Source: Pseudacidovorax intermedius (GTDB lineage Bacteria > Pseudomonadota > Gammaproteobacteria > Burkholderiales > Burkholderiaceae_C). From it: 34,554 nt of DNA. This document shows positions 9,479 through 18,649 of the stretch, piece after piece. Numbering within the stretch: position 1 is the first letter of the stretch; each line of letters starts with the position of its first letter. The stretch spans positions 1-34,554 of the forward strand of contig NZ_LDSL01000180.1 in the NCBI RefSeq assembly GCF_001476815.1. The letters are read 5' to 3'. The notes below the pieces were generated by a model that made no database searches, was not told where the DNA came from, and saw nothing but the letters and a program-made list of their open reading frames with translations. A program made the translations under genes and the position numbers.

Positions 9479-10900
9479 TTAGGCGATGGTGCGGATGTCG
9501 ACGAAGTGGCCGCGGATGGCGGCGGCGGCAGCCATGGCGGGGCTCACCAGGTGGGTGCGTCCGCCCGCGCCCTGGCGGCCTTCGAAGTTGCGGTTGCTGG
9601 TGGAGGCGCAGCGCTCGCCCGGCTCCAGCCGGTCGGCGTTCATGGCCAGGCACATCGAGCAGCCGGGCTCGCGCCATTCGAAGCCGGCGGCCTTGAAGAC
9701 CTCGTGCAGGCCCTCGCGCTCGGCCTGTTCCTTCACCAGGCCGGAGCCGGGCACGACCATCGCCACCTTGATGTTCTTGGCCACCTTCTGGCCCAGCTTC
9801 TTCACCACCGTGGCGGCCTCGCGCATGTCTTCGATGCGGCTGTTGGTGCAGCTGCCGATGAACACCTTGTCCACGAAGATGTCGTTCATGGCCTTGTTGG
9901 GCTCCAGGCCCATGTAGGCCAGGGCGCGCTCGATCGCGCCGCGCTTGTTGGCGTCCTTTTCCTTGTCCGGATCGGGCACGCGGCCGTCGATGGGCAGCAC
10001 CATCTCGGGCGAGGTGCCCCAGGTGACCTGCGGCTTGATGTCGGCGGCATTCAGCTCGACCACGGTGTCGAAGGTGGCGTCCGGGTCGGAGTGCAGCGTC
10101 TTCCAGTAGGCGACGGCCTGGTCCCATTCCACGCCGGTGGGCGCGAGCGGGCGGTTCTTCACGTAGTCGATGGTTTTCTGGTCCACCGCCACCAGGCCGG
10201 CGCGCGCGCCGGCTTCGATGGCCATGTTGCACACCGTCATGCGGCCTTCCATCGACAGGTCGCGGATGGCGGAGCCGGCGAATTCGATGGTGTAGCCGGT
10301 GCCGCCGGCCGTGCCGATCCTGCCGATGATGGCCAGCACGATGTCCTTGGCGGTGCACCCCAGGGGCAGCTTGCCCTCGACCTTGACCAGCATGTTCTTG
10401 GCCTTCTTGGCCAGCAGGGTCTGCGTGGCCATCACGTGCTCGACCTCGCTGGTGCCGATGCCATGCGCCAGCGCGCCGAAGGCGCCGTGGGTGGAGGTGT
10501 GGCTGTCGCCGCACACCACCGTCATGCCCGGCAGCGTGGCGCCGTTCTCGGGGCCGATCACGTGCACGATGCCCTGGCGCTTGGACAGGAAGGGGAAGAA
10601 GGCGGCGGCGCCGAATTCCTCGATGTTGGTGTTCAGCGTCGTGACCTGTTCCTTGCTGATCGGATCGGCGATGCCGTCGTAGCCGCGCTCCCAGCCGGTG
10701 GTGGGCGTGTTGTGGTCGGCAGTGGCCACCACCGAGCTGATGCGCCACAGCTTGCGATTGGCCTGGCGCAGGCCTTCGAAGGCCTGCGGGCTGGTCACTT
10801 CGTGCACCAGGTGGCGGTCGATGTAGAGGACGGCGGTGCCGTCTTCCTCGGTGTGGACGACGTGCTCGTCCCAGATCTTGTCGTAGAGCGTGCGGGCCAT
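9479..10900 (-). CDS. leuC: 3-isopropylmalate dehydratase large subunit
   Basis: Catalytic [4Fe-4S] subunit of isopropylmalate isomerase, in the aconitase superfamily. It is 473 aa. The three cluster-ligand cysteines are C351 in [12 protein letters not shown] and C414 and C417 in CSMCLAMN. The active-site [26 protein letters not shown] block is intact. It is the first structural gene after the LysR regulator, with a 43-base gap and no visible terminator between them, so regulator and enzyme may share a transcript. Confidence 0.98.
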   Translation of the reverse strand: MARTLYDKIWDEHVVHTEEDGTAVLYIDRHLVHEVTSPQAFEGLRQANRKLWRISSVVATADHNTPTTGWERGYDGIADPISKEQVTTLNTNIEEFGAAAFFPFLSKRQGIVHVIGPENGATLPGMTVVCGDSHTSTHGAFGALAHGIGTSEVEHVMATQTLLAKKAKNMLVKVEGKLPLGCTAKDIVLAIIGRIGTAGGTGYTIEFAGSAIRDLSMEGRMTVCNMAIEAGARAGLVAVDQKTIDYVKNRPLAPTGVEWDQAVAYWKTLHSDPDATFDTVVELNAADIKPQVTWGTSPEMVLPIDGRVPDPDKEKDANKRGAIERALAYMGLEPNKAMNDIFVDKVFIGSCTNSRIEDMREAATVVKKLGQKVAKNIKVAMVVPGSGLVKEQAEREGLHEVFKAAGFEWREPGCSMCLAMNADRLEPGERCASTSNRNFEGRQGAGGRTHLVSPAMAAAAAIRGHFVDIRTIA

Positions 10901-10943
10901 GGGTCTCGTCTTTCGTGGGAAATCGTGGGTGGGGTGTTCGGTG

Positions 10944-11921
10944 TCAGGCTGCGGCCGTGGCGGCTGGCGGCGCGGCTTCGGCCGGCTCGGGTGGCCGCAG
11001 GTGCTGCACCAGCGTGCGGGCGGCCACGGGCAGGGTGGAGAAATCGCGCGCCACCAGGCGGATCTCGCGGCGCGCCCAGTCGTCGCTGAGGTCCACCGCC
11101 GCCAGCCGGCTGCCGATGCCGGCGCGCATGAGTTCGAAGGCGCGGCGCGGCATCACGCCCACGCCGAGGCCGTTGTCGATCATGCGGCACATGGCGTCCA
11201 GGCCGGTGACGTGGATGCGCAGGCGCACGCTGCGGCCTTCGGCGGTGGCCGCACCGTGCATGGCGCGGTAGATGGAGCTGTGGGTGTGCAGGCCGACGTG
11301 GTCCTCGTCCAGCGTCTCGGCGAAGGCGAGCGAGGCCCGGCCGGCCAGCGGATGCGGCTGCGGCAGCACCAGCGCCAGCTGGTCGCGGCGGTAGGGTAGC
11401 GTCTGCAGCTCGCCGGCGTCGCCCTCGGGCACGTGGCAGATGCCCAGGTCGGCGGCACCGGCCTGCACCGCGCGCACCACCTCGTGGCTGAGGTGCTCCT
11501 CCAGGTCGATCTTGATGCCCTCGTGCAGGCGGGCGAAGGCGCCCAGGTCTTCCGGCAGGTACTGCACGATGGCGGAGATGTTGGCATGCACCCGCACGTG
11601 GCCGCGCACGCCCTCGGCGTACTCGGACAGCTCGCCCTGCATCTTCTCCAGGCTGTAGAGCATGGCGCGGGCATGGTGCAGCAGGCTTTCGCCGGCGGGC
11701 GTCAGGTCGACGCCGCGGGCATGGCGGTAGAGCAGGCCGATCCCGAGCGTGGATTCGAGGTCGGACAGCCGTTTGCTGATGGCCGAGGCGGCGATGAATT
11801 CGCGCTCCGCCGCGCGCCCGATGCTGCCCAGCTCGCACACGGCGACGAACAGCTGCAGCGACGTCAGGTCGATGCGCCGGGCGAAGCTGCGGTCCAGTTG
11901 GAGGGAGAGGGGCGAGGTCAT
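10944..11921 (-). CDS. LysR-type transcriptional regulator upstream of leuCDB
   Basis: LysR-family DNA-binding regulator, 325 aa from the ATG at 11921 (a GTG directly before it would add one residue). The helix-turn-helix lies within about residues 18-75 ([35 protein letters not shown]). The effector domain follows from about 95. The C-terminus is Ala/Pro-rich and low-complexity. It is in the same direction as leuC and 43 bases upstream, so control of leucine synthesis is a reasonable guess, but the ligand is not evident. A 23-codon ORF ends on its start codon in TGATG arrangement, and no Shine-Dalgarno sequence stands at normal spacing. Confidence 0.9.
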   Translation of the reverse strand: MTSPLSLQLDRSFARRIDLTSLQLFVAVCELGSIGRAAEREFIAASAISKRLSDLESTLGIGLLYRHARGVDLTPAGESLLHHARAMLYSLEKMQGELSEYAEGVRGHVRVHANISAIVQYLPEDLGAFARLHEGIKIDLEEHLSHEVVRAVQAGAADLGICHVPEGDAGELQTLPYRRDQLALVLPQPHPLAGRASLAFAETLDEDHVGLHTHSSIYRAMHGAATAEGRSVRLRIHVTGLDAMCRMIDNGLGVGVMPRRAFELMRAGIGSRLAAVDLSDDWARREIRLVARDFSTLPVAARTLVQHLRPPEPAEAAPPAATAAA

Positions 11922-12024
11922 CACGATCCACGAAGGGAGGCGCGATTTTCCTCTGGTTTTAGATGGTCAGTCATCGCGGATGGCGATGGCATGGGTGGCA
12001 AGCGGCGAATGCGCGGCCAAAAGA

Positions 12025-12045
12025 AACGGCCCGCGAGGGGCCGTT
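12025..12045 (-). terminator. Terminator of the entericidin-like gene
   Basis: Perfect 8-bp stem (12025-12032 with 12038-12045), 5-base loop, followed on the minus strand by TTTCTTTT. It starts 33 bases after the stop codon of the lipoprotein gene and insulates the downstream LysR-leu operon. Confidence 0.8.
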
Positions 12046-12077
12046 GGTGGTCATGCAGGCGGCCATGCCGCCGTTGA

Positions 12078-12218
12078 TCACTGGCGCTTCTTGGCCGCGT
12101 CTTCCATCTTCTCCCCGGCCTTCTGCACGTCCTGGCCCGCACCTTTGAAGGTGTTGCAGCCTGCGAGCGGCACGGAGACGGCGAAGGTGATGGCGAGCAG
12201 TGCAGCGAGTCTCTTCAT
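12078..12218 (-). CDS. Entericidin A/B-family small lipoprotein
   Basis: 46-residue predicted lipoprotein. A short Lys/Arg N-terminus and hydrophobic stretch lead to a lipobox LAGC with lipidated Cys21. The mature part (NTFKGAGQDVQKAGEKMEDAAKK) matches the entericidin pattern of small amphipathic lipopeptides. In E. coli, EcnB is a stationary-phase bacteriolytic lipoprotein and EcnA its antagonist. Only one copy is present here, so a toxin-antidote role is not supported, and an envelope-stress lipoprotein is as likely. The start is chosen at 12218 because GAGGAAGGA lies just upstream; the longer in-frame extension has no such signal. It is a single-gene unit between the gltA terminator and its own terminator. 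Confidence 0.85.
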   Translation of the reverse strand: MKRLAALLAITFAVSVPLAGCNTFKGAGQDVQKAGEKMEDAAKKRQ

Positions 12219-12321
12219 GGGATGGTCCTTCCTCTTCGGTGGCGATGTGTGGATGTGGAGGTCTTGCTCCGGAGTGGAATCTGAAGCGGCGCCGGTCAGC
12301 CGGATGTCAGTCAAGACGCAA

Positions 12322-12345
12322 AAAGGCCGCCCGAAGGCGGCCTTT
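12322..12345 (-). terminator. Terminator of the sdh-gltA operon
   Basis: Perfect 10-bp stem (12322-12331 with 12336-12345) around a UUCG loop, with U tract on the minus strand. It starts 45 bases after the gltA stop codon. Confidence 0.9.
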
Positions 12346-12389
12346 GCGGTGCAGGCCGGCGCCTTGCGGCGGCCGGCTGCCTGGCCCGA

Positions 12390-13700
12390 TCAGCGCTGGG
12401 CGATGGGCTTGACGTCGCGCTTGTCCGAGCCGCTGAACAGCTGGCGCGGGCGGCCGATCTTGTATTCGGGGTCGCTGATCATCTCGTTCAGCTGCGCGAT
12501 CCAGCCCACGGTGCGGGCCAGCGCGAAGATGCCGGTGAACAGGTTGACCGGAATGCCGATGGCGCGCTGCACGATGCCGGAATAGAAGTCGACGTTCGGG
12601 TAGAGCTTGCGCTGCACGAAGTAGTCGTCTTCCAGGGCGATCTTCTCGAGCTGCTTGGCCAGCGCGAACAGCGGGTCCTTTTCCAGGCCCAGTTCGGACA
12701 GCACCTCGTTGCAGGTTTCCTGCATCAGCTTGGCGCGCGGGTCGTAGTTCTTGTACACGCGGTGACCGAAGCCCATCAGCTTGACGCCGGAGTTCTTGTC
12801 CTTGACCTTCTCCATGAACTCGCCGACCTTGGAGACGCCGCCGTTGCGCTGGATGTCTTCCAGCATGTTCAGGCAGGCCTCGTTGGCGCCGCCGTGGGCA
12901 GGGCCCCACAGGCAGGCCACGCCGGCGGCGATGGCCGCGAAGGGGTTGGTGCCCGAGCTGCCGCACAGGCGCACGGTCGAGGTGGAGGCGTTCTGCTCGT
13001 GGTCCGCGTGCAGGATGAAGATGCGGTCGATGGCGCGCTCGATGACCGGGTTGACCTTGTACTCCTCGCACGGCGTGCCGAACATCATGCGCAGGAAGTT
13101 GCCCGAATAGCTCAGGTCGTTCTTCGGGTACATGTACGGCTGGCCGATGCCGTACTTGTAGGCCATGGCGACCAGCGTGGGCATCTTGGCGATCAGGCGG
13201 ATGGCCGCGATCTCGCGATGCTCGGGGTTATTGATGTCGGTGCTGTCGTGATAGAAGGCCGACAGGGCGCCGACCAGGCCGGTGAGCACGGCCATGGGGT
13301 GCGCGTCGCGACGGAAGCCACGCAGGAAGAACTGCATCTGCTCGTTCACCATCGTGTGGCGCGTCACCGTGTCGGTGAACTCGGTCTTCTGCGCCTCGTT
13401 GGGCAGCTCGCCGTTGAGCAGCAGGTAGCAGGTTTCCAGGAAGTCGCAGTTCACCGCCAGCTGCTCGATGGGGTAGCCGCGGTACAGCAGCTCGCCCTTG
13501 TCGCCGTCGATGTACGTGATGGCCGACTGGCACGACGCCGTGGACAGGAAGCCCGGGTCGTAGGTGAACATGCCCGTCTGCGCGTACAGCTTGCGGATGT
13601 CGATGACGTCCGGACCGACCGTGCCCTTGTAGATCGGCAGATCGATGGCTTGGCCGCCGTTGCTGAACGCGAGCGTGGCCTTGATGTCGGAGGCTTTCAT
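12390..13700 (-). CDS. gltA: Citrate synthase (type II)
   Basis: Condenses oxaloacetate and acetyl-CoA to citrate, the entry step of the TCA cycle. It is 436 aa, typical of the hexameric Gram-negative type. The catalytic residues are H269 ([10 protein letters not shown]), H313 ([14 protein letters not shown]) and D371 (VDFYSGIV). The start at [10 protein letters not shown] is the usual one, with a weak purine-rich AGAGAAAG upstream. It is the last gene of the sdhCDAB-sdhE-gltA cluster, 62 bases after sdhE, with no terminator between, so it is probably co-transcribed with succinate dehydrogenase. Confidence 0.98.
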   Translation of the reverse strand: MKASDIKATLAFSNGGQAIDLPIYKGTVGPDVIDIRKLYAQTGMFTYDPGFLSTASCQSAITYIDGDKGELLYRGYPIEQLAVNCDFLETCYLLLNGELPNEAQKTEFTDTVTRHTMVNEQMQFFLRGFRRDAHPMAVLTGLVGALSAFYHDSTDINNPEHREIAAIRLIAKMPTLVAMAYKYGIGQPYMYPKNDLSYSGNFLRMMFGTPCEEYKVNPVIERAIDRIFILHADHEQNASTSTVRLCGSSGTNPFAAIAAGVACLWGPAHGGANEACLNMLEDIQRNGGVSKVGEFMEKVKDKNSGVKLMGFGHRVYKNYDPRAKLMQETCNEVLSELGLEKDPLFALAKQLEKIALEDDYFVQRKLYPNVDFYSGIVQRAIGIPVNLFTGIFALARTVGWIAQLNEMISDPEYKIGRPRQLFSGSDKRDVKPIAQR

Positions 13701-13762
13701 GTCGACTTTCTCTTGAGAAGGTGGAGGGGAAGGAGAGATGGCGAAGGATGGGATGGAGCGGC

Positions 13763-14119
13763 TCAGGCTGCGGGCTTCTTGTCGCCCGGCGGGCGCATCA
13801 GCTCCAGCACCGCCGCCACCTCGGCCCCGGCCCATGCGGGCTCGGGCTCCTTTCGGCGCAGCAGAAGGTCGAGCAGGTCGTTGTCGGGCAGGTCCATCAG
13901 GGTGTCCACCGCCTGGGCCTGCGCCCGAGTCATGCGTGGCCCGTACCGCTCGAAGAAGCGGGTGATGAAGATGTCGTTTTCGAGCAACCCGCGTCGGCAG
14001 CGCCACTGCAGCCGGGCCAGCTCGCGCTCGCCAAGAATCTCGGCATCGGCAGGCTGGTTGGAGGCGGGCACTGTCTGCGGCATGGGGTGGGGTTCGCTGG
14101 GGTCGATCGCCGGAGGCAT
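13763..14119 (-). CDS. sdhE: SdhE flavinylation factor (succinate dehydrogenase assembly)
   Basis: Small protein of the SdhE/YgfY (DUF339) family that promotes covalent attachment of FAD to SdhA. The hallmark RGxxE motif is present as RGLLE within [17 protein letters not shown]. The chosen start overlaps the sdhB stop by one base (TGATG), giving 118 aa. Another ATG at 14083 would give 106 aa, closer to the usual 80-100. The N-terminal extension is Pro-rich and probably unstructured. Its place between sdhB and gltA is the standard beta-proteobacterial arrangement. Confidence 0.93.
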   Translation of the reverse strand: MPPAIDPSEPHPMPQTVPASNQPADAEILGERELARLQWRCRRGLLENDIFITRFFERYGPRMTRAQAQAVDTLMDLPDNDLLDLLLRRKEPEPAWAGAEVAAVLELMRPPGDKKPAA

Positions 14120-14820
14120 CAGATGGCGCGGCGCACCATCAGCTCCTTGATCTTGCCGATCGCCTTGGTGGGGTTCAGGTGCTTGGGGCACACGTCCACG
14201 CAGTTCATGATCGTGTGGCAGCGGAACAGGCGGTACGGGTCTTCCAGGTTGTCCAGGCGCTCGCCGGTGGCTTCGTCGCGGCTGTCGGCGATGAAGCGGT
14301 AGGCCTGCAGCAGGCCGGCCGGGCCGACGAACTTGTCGGGATTCCACCAGAAGCTGGGGCAGCTCGTGGAGCAGCTCGCGCACAGGATGCACTCGTACAG
14401 GCCGTTGAGCTCCTCACGCTCCTCGGGCGACTGCAGCCGCTCGCGCTCGGGGGCCAGGCCCTCGGTGATCAGGTAGGGCTTGATCGAGTGGTACTGCTTG
14501 AAGAACTGCGTCATGTCCACGATCAGGTCGCGGATGACCGGCAGGCCGGGCAGCGGCTTGAGCACGATGGTGCCCTTGAGCGTGTTCATGTTGGTGAGGC
14601 ACGCCAGGCCGTTCTTGCCGTTGATGTTCATCGCGTCCGAGCCGCAGACGCCTTCGCGGCAGGAGCGGCGGAAGGCGATGCTCGGATCCTGGGCCTTGAG
14701 CTTGACCAGGGCATCCAGCAGCATGCGCTCGTGGCCGTCGAGTTCGATCTCGACGGTCTGCATGTAGGGCTTGGCATCCTTGTCCGGGTCGTAGCGGTAG
14801 ATCTGGAATGTGCGCTTCAT
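14119..14820 (-). CDS. sdhB: Succinate dehydrogenase iron-sulfur subunit
   Basis: Electron-transfer subunit of complex II, carrying electrons from SdhA flavin to quinone. It is 233 aa. Cluster ligands: [2Fe-2S] with C54, C59 and C74 (CREGVCGSD, with Asp62 near the fourth ligand position); [4Fe-4S] with C144, C147, C150 and C211; [3Fe-4S] with C154, C201 and C207. It is coupled to sdhE by a one-base overlap and lies 28 bases after sdhA. Confidence 0.98.
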   Translation of the reverse strand: MKRTFQIYRYDPDKDAKPYMQTVEIELDGHERMLLDALVKLKAQDPSIAFRRSCREGVCGSDAMNINGKNGLACLTNMNTLKGTIVLKPLPGLPVIRDLIVDMTQFFKQYHSIKPYLITEGLAPERERLQSPEEREELNGLYECILCASCSTSCPSFWWNPDKFVGPAGLLQAYRFIADSRDEATGERLDNLEDPYRLFRCHTIMNCVDVCPKHLNPTKAIGKIKELMVRRAI

Positions 14821-14848
14821 GTCGGTGTCTCGTGGGGTTGCGGCGATG

Positions 14849-16657
14849 TCAGAACGTGCGGACCTTGGGCGGCACGCTGTCGACGGTCAGCGGCTTGAGG
14901 TTGACGGGCTTGTAGGTCAGGTTGTTGCCGGCGCTGTGCCACAGCGTGTGCTTCATCCATTCCTTGTCGTTGCGGCCGAGCGGGAACTCGGGATGGTCGG
15001 CCGGGTGCTCGTAGTCGTCCACCGTGTGGGCGCCGCGGCATTCCTTGCGGGCGGCGGCCGAGACCATGGTGGCCTGGGCCACCTCGATCAGGTTGTCCAC
15101 CTCGAGCGCTTCCATGCGGGCGGTGTTCCACACCATGGACTTGTCCTTCAGCGTCACGGTCGGCACGCGGCTGCGCAGGTCGGCGACCTTGACCACGCCT
15201 TCGTCCATGCTCGCCTGCGTGCGGAACACGCCGGCGTGCTGCTGCATGGTGGCGCGGATGTCGTTGGCGATGTCCTGCGCGTAGATGCCGTCGTTGGAGT
15301 CCTGCAGCTGGTTCAGGCGCGCCAGGGTGCGGTCGGCGCCATCCGCCGGCAGGGGCTTGTGCTCGCCGCTGTTCTTGACGAAGTCGACGATGTGCTTGCC
15401 CGCCGACTTGCCGAAGACCAGCAGGTCCAGCAGCGAGTTGGTGCCCAGGCGGTTGGCGCCGTGCACCGACACGCAGGAGCATTCGCCCACCGCGTACAGG
15501 CCGCCGACGACCTGGTTGTGCACCTCGCCGTTCTGCACCACCACCTGGCCGTTGATGTTGGTCGGGATGCCGCCCATCTGGTAGTGGATGGTGGGCACGA
15601 CCGGGATCGGCTCCTTGGTGATGTCGACGTTGGCGAAGTTGTGGCCGATCTCTTCCACCGAGGGCAGGCGCTTGCGGATGGTGTCGGCGCCCAGGTGGTC
15701 GAGCTTCATCAGGATGTAGTCCTTGTTGGGACCGCAGCCGCGACCTTCCTTGATCTCCTGGTCCATCGAGCGCGACACGAAGTCGCGCGGTGCCAGATCC
15801 TTCAGCGTGGGCGCATAGCGCTCCATGAAGCGCTCGCCATTGCTGTTGAGCAGGATGGCGCCTTCGCCGCGGCAGCCTTCGGTCAGCAGCACGCCCGCGC
15901 CGGCCACGCCGGTGGGGTGGAACTGCCAGAACTCCATGTCCTGCAGCGGGATGCCGGCGCGCGCCGCCATGCCCAGGCCGTCGCCGGTGTTGATGAAGGC
16001 GTTGGTGGAGGCGGCGAAGATGCGGCCCGCGCCGCCGGTGGCCAGCAGCACGGCCTTGGCCTGCAGCACGTGCAGGTCGCCGGTTTCCAGCTCCAGCGCC
16101 GTGACGCCCACCACGTCGCCGTCGGCGTCGCGGATCAGGTCCAGCGCCATCCATTCGACGAAGAAGTTGGTCTTGGCCTTGACGTTCTGCTGGTACAGCG
16201 TGTGCAGCATGGCGTGGCCGGTGCGGTCGGCCGCCGCGCAGGCGCGCTGCACGGGCTTCTCGCCGTAGTTGGCGGTGTGGCCGCCGAAGGGACGCTGGTA
16301 GATCGTGCCGTCCGGGTTGCGGTCGAAGGGCATGCCGAAATGCTCGAGTTCGATCACGACCTTCGGTGCTTCACGGCACATGAACTCGATGGCGTCCTGG
16401 TCGCCCAGCCAGTCGGAGCCCTTGATGGTGTCGTAGAAGTGGTAGTGCCAGTTGTCCTCGGACATGTTGCCCAGCGAAGCGGACACGCCGCCCTGCGCCG
16501 CCACGGTGTGCGAGCGGGTGGGGAACACCTTGGACAGGGACGCGACGTTCAGGCCGGCGCGGGACAGTTCCAGCGCGGCGCGCATGCCGGAGCCGCCGGC
16601 CCCCACGATGACGACGTCGAACTTGCGCGTGGCGATCTTGGCTTTGGTATACGACAT
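14849..16657 (-). CDS. sdhA: Succinate dehydrogenase flavoprotein subunit
   Basis: Oxidises succinate to fumarate at a covalently bound FAD, facing the cytoplasm. It is 602 aa. The dinucleotide-binding GAGGSG is at 19-24, and the FAD-linking histidine is H50 in RSHTVAAQGG. The substrate-binding capping-domain sequence and HGANRLGTNSLLDLLVFG are intact. Shine-Dalgarno GAGGA precedes the ATG. It begins 3 bases after sdhD. Confidence 0.98.
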   Translation of the reverse strand: MSYTKAKIATRKFDVVIVGAGGSGMRAALELSRAGLNVASLSKVFPTRSHTVAAQGGVSASLGNMSEDNWHYHFYDTIKGSDWLGDQDAIEFMCREAPKVVIELEHFGMPFDRNPDGTIYQRPFGGHTANYGEKPVQRACAAADRTGHAMLHTLYQQNVKAKTNFFVEWMALDLIRDADGDVVGVTALELETGDLHVLQAKAVLLATGGAGRIFAASTNAFINTGDGLGMAARAGIPLQDMEFWQFHPTGVAGAGVLLTEGCRGEGAILLNSNGERFMERYAPTLKDLAPRDFVSRSMDQEIKEGRGCGPNKDYILMKLDHLGADTIRKRLPSVEEIGHNFANVDITKEPIPVVPTIHYQMGGIPTNINGQVVVQNGEVHNQVVGGLYAVGECSCVSVHGANRLGTNSLLDLLVFGKSAGKHIVDFVKNSGEHKPLPADGADRTLARLNQLQDSNDGIYAQDIANDIRATMQQHAGVFRTQASMDEGVVKVADLRSRVPTVTLKDKSMVWNTARMEALEVDNLIEVAQATMVSAAARKECRGAHTVDDYEHPADHPEFPLGRNDKEWMKHTLWHSAGNNLTYKPVNLKPLTVDSVPPKVRTF

Positions 16658-16660
16658 GGC

Positions 16661-17026
16661 TCAAATCCTCCAGAGCACTTGAATGGCCCAACCCGCGCAA
16701 CCCACAAGCCAGACGATGGTGAAAATTTGCAGGGCGAGTCGGATGCCGACGGGCTGGACGTAGTCCATCCAGACGTCGCGCATGCCCACCCATACGTGCC
16801 AGAGCAGGGCGGCGATCACCGTGAAGGTCAGAACCTTCATCCACTGCGGGGCGAAGATGCCCGCCCAGCGGTCGTAGCCGACCGGGCCGCTGGTGAACAG
16901 CACCTGGGCCAGGACGACGAGGGTGAAGATGCCCATGAGCGCGGCGGTGACGCGCTGGGACAGCCAGTCGCGCATGCCGTAGTGCGCGCCGACGACGGTG
17001 CGCTTGGAGCCGTAATTCACTGCCAT
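16661..17026 (-). CDS. sdhD: Succinate dehydrogenase membrane anchor subunit
   Basis: Hydrophobic anchor of complex II (121 aa) with three predicted membrane helices, at about 24-44, 62-84 and 92-118. The haem-b ligand candidate is H77 in LLWHVWVGMRDVWMDY, and D88-Y89 match the quinone-site Asp-Tyr pair of SdhD proteins. It lies between sdhC (25-base gap) and sdhA (3-base gap). Confidence 0.95.
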   Translation of the reverse strand: MAVNYGSKRTVVGAHYGMRDWLSQRVTAALMGIFTLVVLAQVLFTSGPVGYDRWAGIFAPQWMKVLTFTVIAALLWHVWVGMRDVWMDYVQPVGIRLALQIFTIVWLVGCAGWAIQVLWRI

Positions 17027-17051
17027 GATTTGCTGTGCCTTTTTCTTGTGA

Positions 17052-17498
17052 TCAGTAGAGGCCGAAGAGCTTGGCGCCCAGCGCCAGGGTCAGCACGACG
17101 CTGATGACCAGCACGGCCAGAGCCGAGGCCTTGCCGAAGTCCTTGGTGACGGCCTCGTGGCTCACGTCCATCCAGAGGTGGCGCACGCCGGCGCAGAAAT
17201 GGTGCAGGTAGGCCCAGATCAAGGCCAGCGCGACGAGCTTCAGGAACCATCCCGGCAGGAAACCGACGCCGATCTCGAAGGCGTTGCGGAAGCGCGCATA
17301 GGAGATTTCCGAAGAGACCGAGGTGTCGAACATCCAGATGATGAAGGGCAGCAGCAGGAACATCAGCGCGCCGCTCACCCGGTGCAGGATCGACACGATG
17401 CCGGCCGGCGGCAGCCGGTAGCCAGGCAGATCCGTGACCACGTTGATGTTGCGGAATTCGCGGCGCGGCGGCCTTGTCTTGGAAGCGAGCTCTGTCAT
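17052..17498 (-). CDS. sdhC: Succinate dehydrogenase cytochrome b556 subunit
   Basis: Membrane anchor of complex II (148 aa) with three predicted helices. The signature SILHRVSGALMF (H39, R40, S42) contributes to the quinone site. H100 in HHFCAGVRHLWMD aligns with the haem-b ligand. The start MTELASKTRP is at 17498; the longer frame upstream (Cys- and Arg-rich) does not resemble SdhC. It is the first gene of the operon, so the 189-base gap to the GntR gene should carry the sdh promoter. A TAGAAT -10-like hexamer is visible near 17570 on the minus strand, without a convincing -35. Confidence 0.95.
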   Translation of the reverse strand: MTELASKTRPPRREFRNINVVTDLPGYRLPPAGIVSILHRVSGALMFLLLPFIIWMFDTSVSSEISYARFRNAFEIGVGFLPGWFLKLVALALIWAYLHHFCAGVRHLWMDVSHEAVTKDFGKASALAVLVISVVLTLALGAKLFGLY

Positions 17499-17687
17499 GG
17501 GGGAGGTTCTTTCTGGGAGGTCGGTAGGGCGACTCGTGTCAGGACGTATATGCAGGCAACTTAAAATTCTATTGCAATGCACCATGAAGCATCGCTTGCC
17601 GCGACGGCCGCTGCCGGACGGGTTCGGAAGCTATTTTTCTAGGAGCAGGGTGTGCAGGCGGCATCGTCATGGGGCACTGGCGGCGCC

Positions 17688-18443
17688 CTAGCCGAGATCG
17701 TTTCGATAATGGTGCGCATCGGTGCGGTAGAGGCCGCGGCGCAGTTCCATCGGGGCGTCGTGGTAGGTGTGCGCGATGCGCTCGACGGACAGCAGCGGCG
17801 TCTGGAGTGTCACGCCAAGCAGCGAAGCCTGGTCGGTATCGGGGAGAACCGCGCGCAGCTTTTCCTCGGCGCGCACCATGCGCACGCCGAACTCGCTCTC
17901 GAACATTTCGTACATGGGGCCGCGCCACTGCGCCAGCCGCTCGGCCGTCAGGCCCTTGAAGGGGCCGCCGGGCAGCCACAGGTCTTCCAGGATGGTGGGC
18001 TCGCCGCCGTAGGCCAGCACGCGCCGCACCTGCAGCACCGGATCGCCGGGGCGAAGGGCCAGCGCCCGGGCCACGTCCGCGCTGGCGCGCACCCGGCGGC
18101 AGTCCACGATGGTGCGCTCGGCGGGCCCTTCGCTGGCGGGCGTGCCTTCGTCGGGCACCAGCTTGAGGAAGCGGTACTGCACCTGCTGCTCGGCATGGGT
18201 GGCGACGAAGGTGCCCTTGCCCTGCCGGCGCACCAGAAGGTTGTCGGCCGCCAGTTCGTCGATGGCCTTGCGCACCGTGCCCTGGCTCACGCGAAAGCGG
18301 GCCGCCAGGTCGATCTCGCTCGGGATCGGTTCGCCCGGGCGCCATTCCCCCGCCTGCAGCCTCTGCAGGATGAGCGCCCGGATCTGCTGGTACAGCGGGC
18401 TGAAGGAGGGCGTGCCGGCGTCTGCGGCGGGCGGCGAGGACAT
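17688..18443 (-). CDS. GntR-family (HutC/UTRA type) transcriptional regulator
   Basis: One-component repressor-type regulator, 251 aa from the ATG at 18443. A TTG at 18482 would add 13 residues and is unlikely. A winged helix-turn-helix lies at about 15-80 (PIPSEIDLAARFRVSQGTVRKAIDELAADNLLVRRQGKGTFVA). A UTRA ligand-binding domain follows at about 95-245 (RRVLAYGGEPTILEDLWLP, VERIAHTYHDAPMELRRGLYRTD). It lies immediately upstream of sdhC in the same direction and is divergent from mdh, so control of TCA genes is likely. The effector may be a TCA intermediate, but this is inference. The 12-bp palindrome at 18491-18502 is its probable operator. Confidence 0.92.
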   Translation of the reverse strand: MSSPPAADAGTPSFSPLYQQIRALILQRLQAGEWRPGEPIPSEIDLAARFRVSQGTVRKAIDELAADNLLVRRQGKGTFVATHAEQQVQYRFLKLVPDEGTPASEGPAERTIVDCRRVRASADVARALALRPGDPVLQVRRVLAYGGEPTILEDLWLPGGPFKGLTAERLAQWRGPMYEMFESEFGVRMVRAEEKLRAVLPDTDQASLLGVTLQTPLLSVERIAHTYHDAPMELRRGLYRTDAHHYRNDLG

Positions 18444-18490
18444 CGGGGGTGTTCGGGCGGCGGGCCCGTCGCCGGGCGCCAAGCCCTACA

Positions 18491-18510
18491 TCTTATATAA
18501 GACATAAGAC
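18491..18510. promoter_or_regulatory. Probable GntR operator between the regulator gene and mdh
   Basis: TCTTATATAAGA (18491-18502) is a perfect 12-bp palindrome in otherwise GC-rich DNA. ATAAGAC occurs twice in tandem (18497-18503 and 18504-18510), so a third half-site follows the palindrome. The site overlaps a likely -35 of mdh and lies just ahead of the GntR gene, which suits control of both directions. I did not see a second copy upstream of sdhC, acnB or acnA. Confidence 0.65.
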
Positions 18511-18535
18511 ATGCGCCACGGATTCGGCCTAGAAT
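18506..18535 (+). promoter_or_regulatory. Candidate mdh promoter
   Basis: AAGACA (18506-18511, 4 of 6 matches to TTGACA), an 18-base spacer and TAGAAT (18530-18535, 5 of 6 matches to TATAAT). The -35 lies inside the operator repeats. Transcription from here would give a 5' UTR of roughly 108 bases, in which 18549-18556 and 18595-18602 form an 8-bp inverted repeat. Confidence 0.45.
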
Positions 18536-18649
18536 GTGCTGTTGTTTTCCTGCCCGTGGCCGACCGGCATTGCCGCCGACGCACAGGATTCCTGCGGGCA
18601 GGCTTACGCGGTAGTTGCCGTTTCTTCCCACTTCGTCTGGAGTCTTCCC

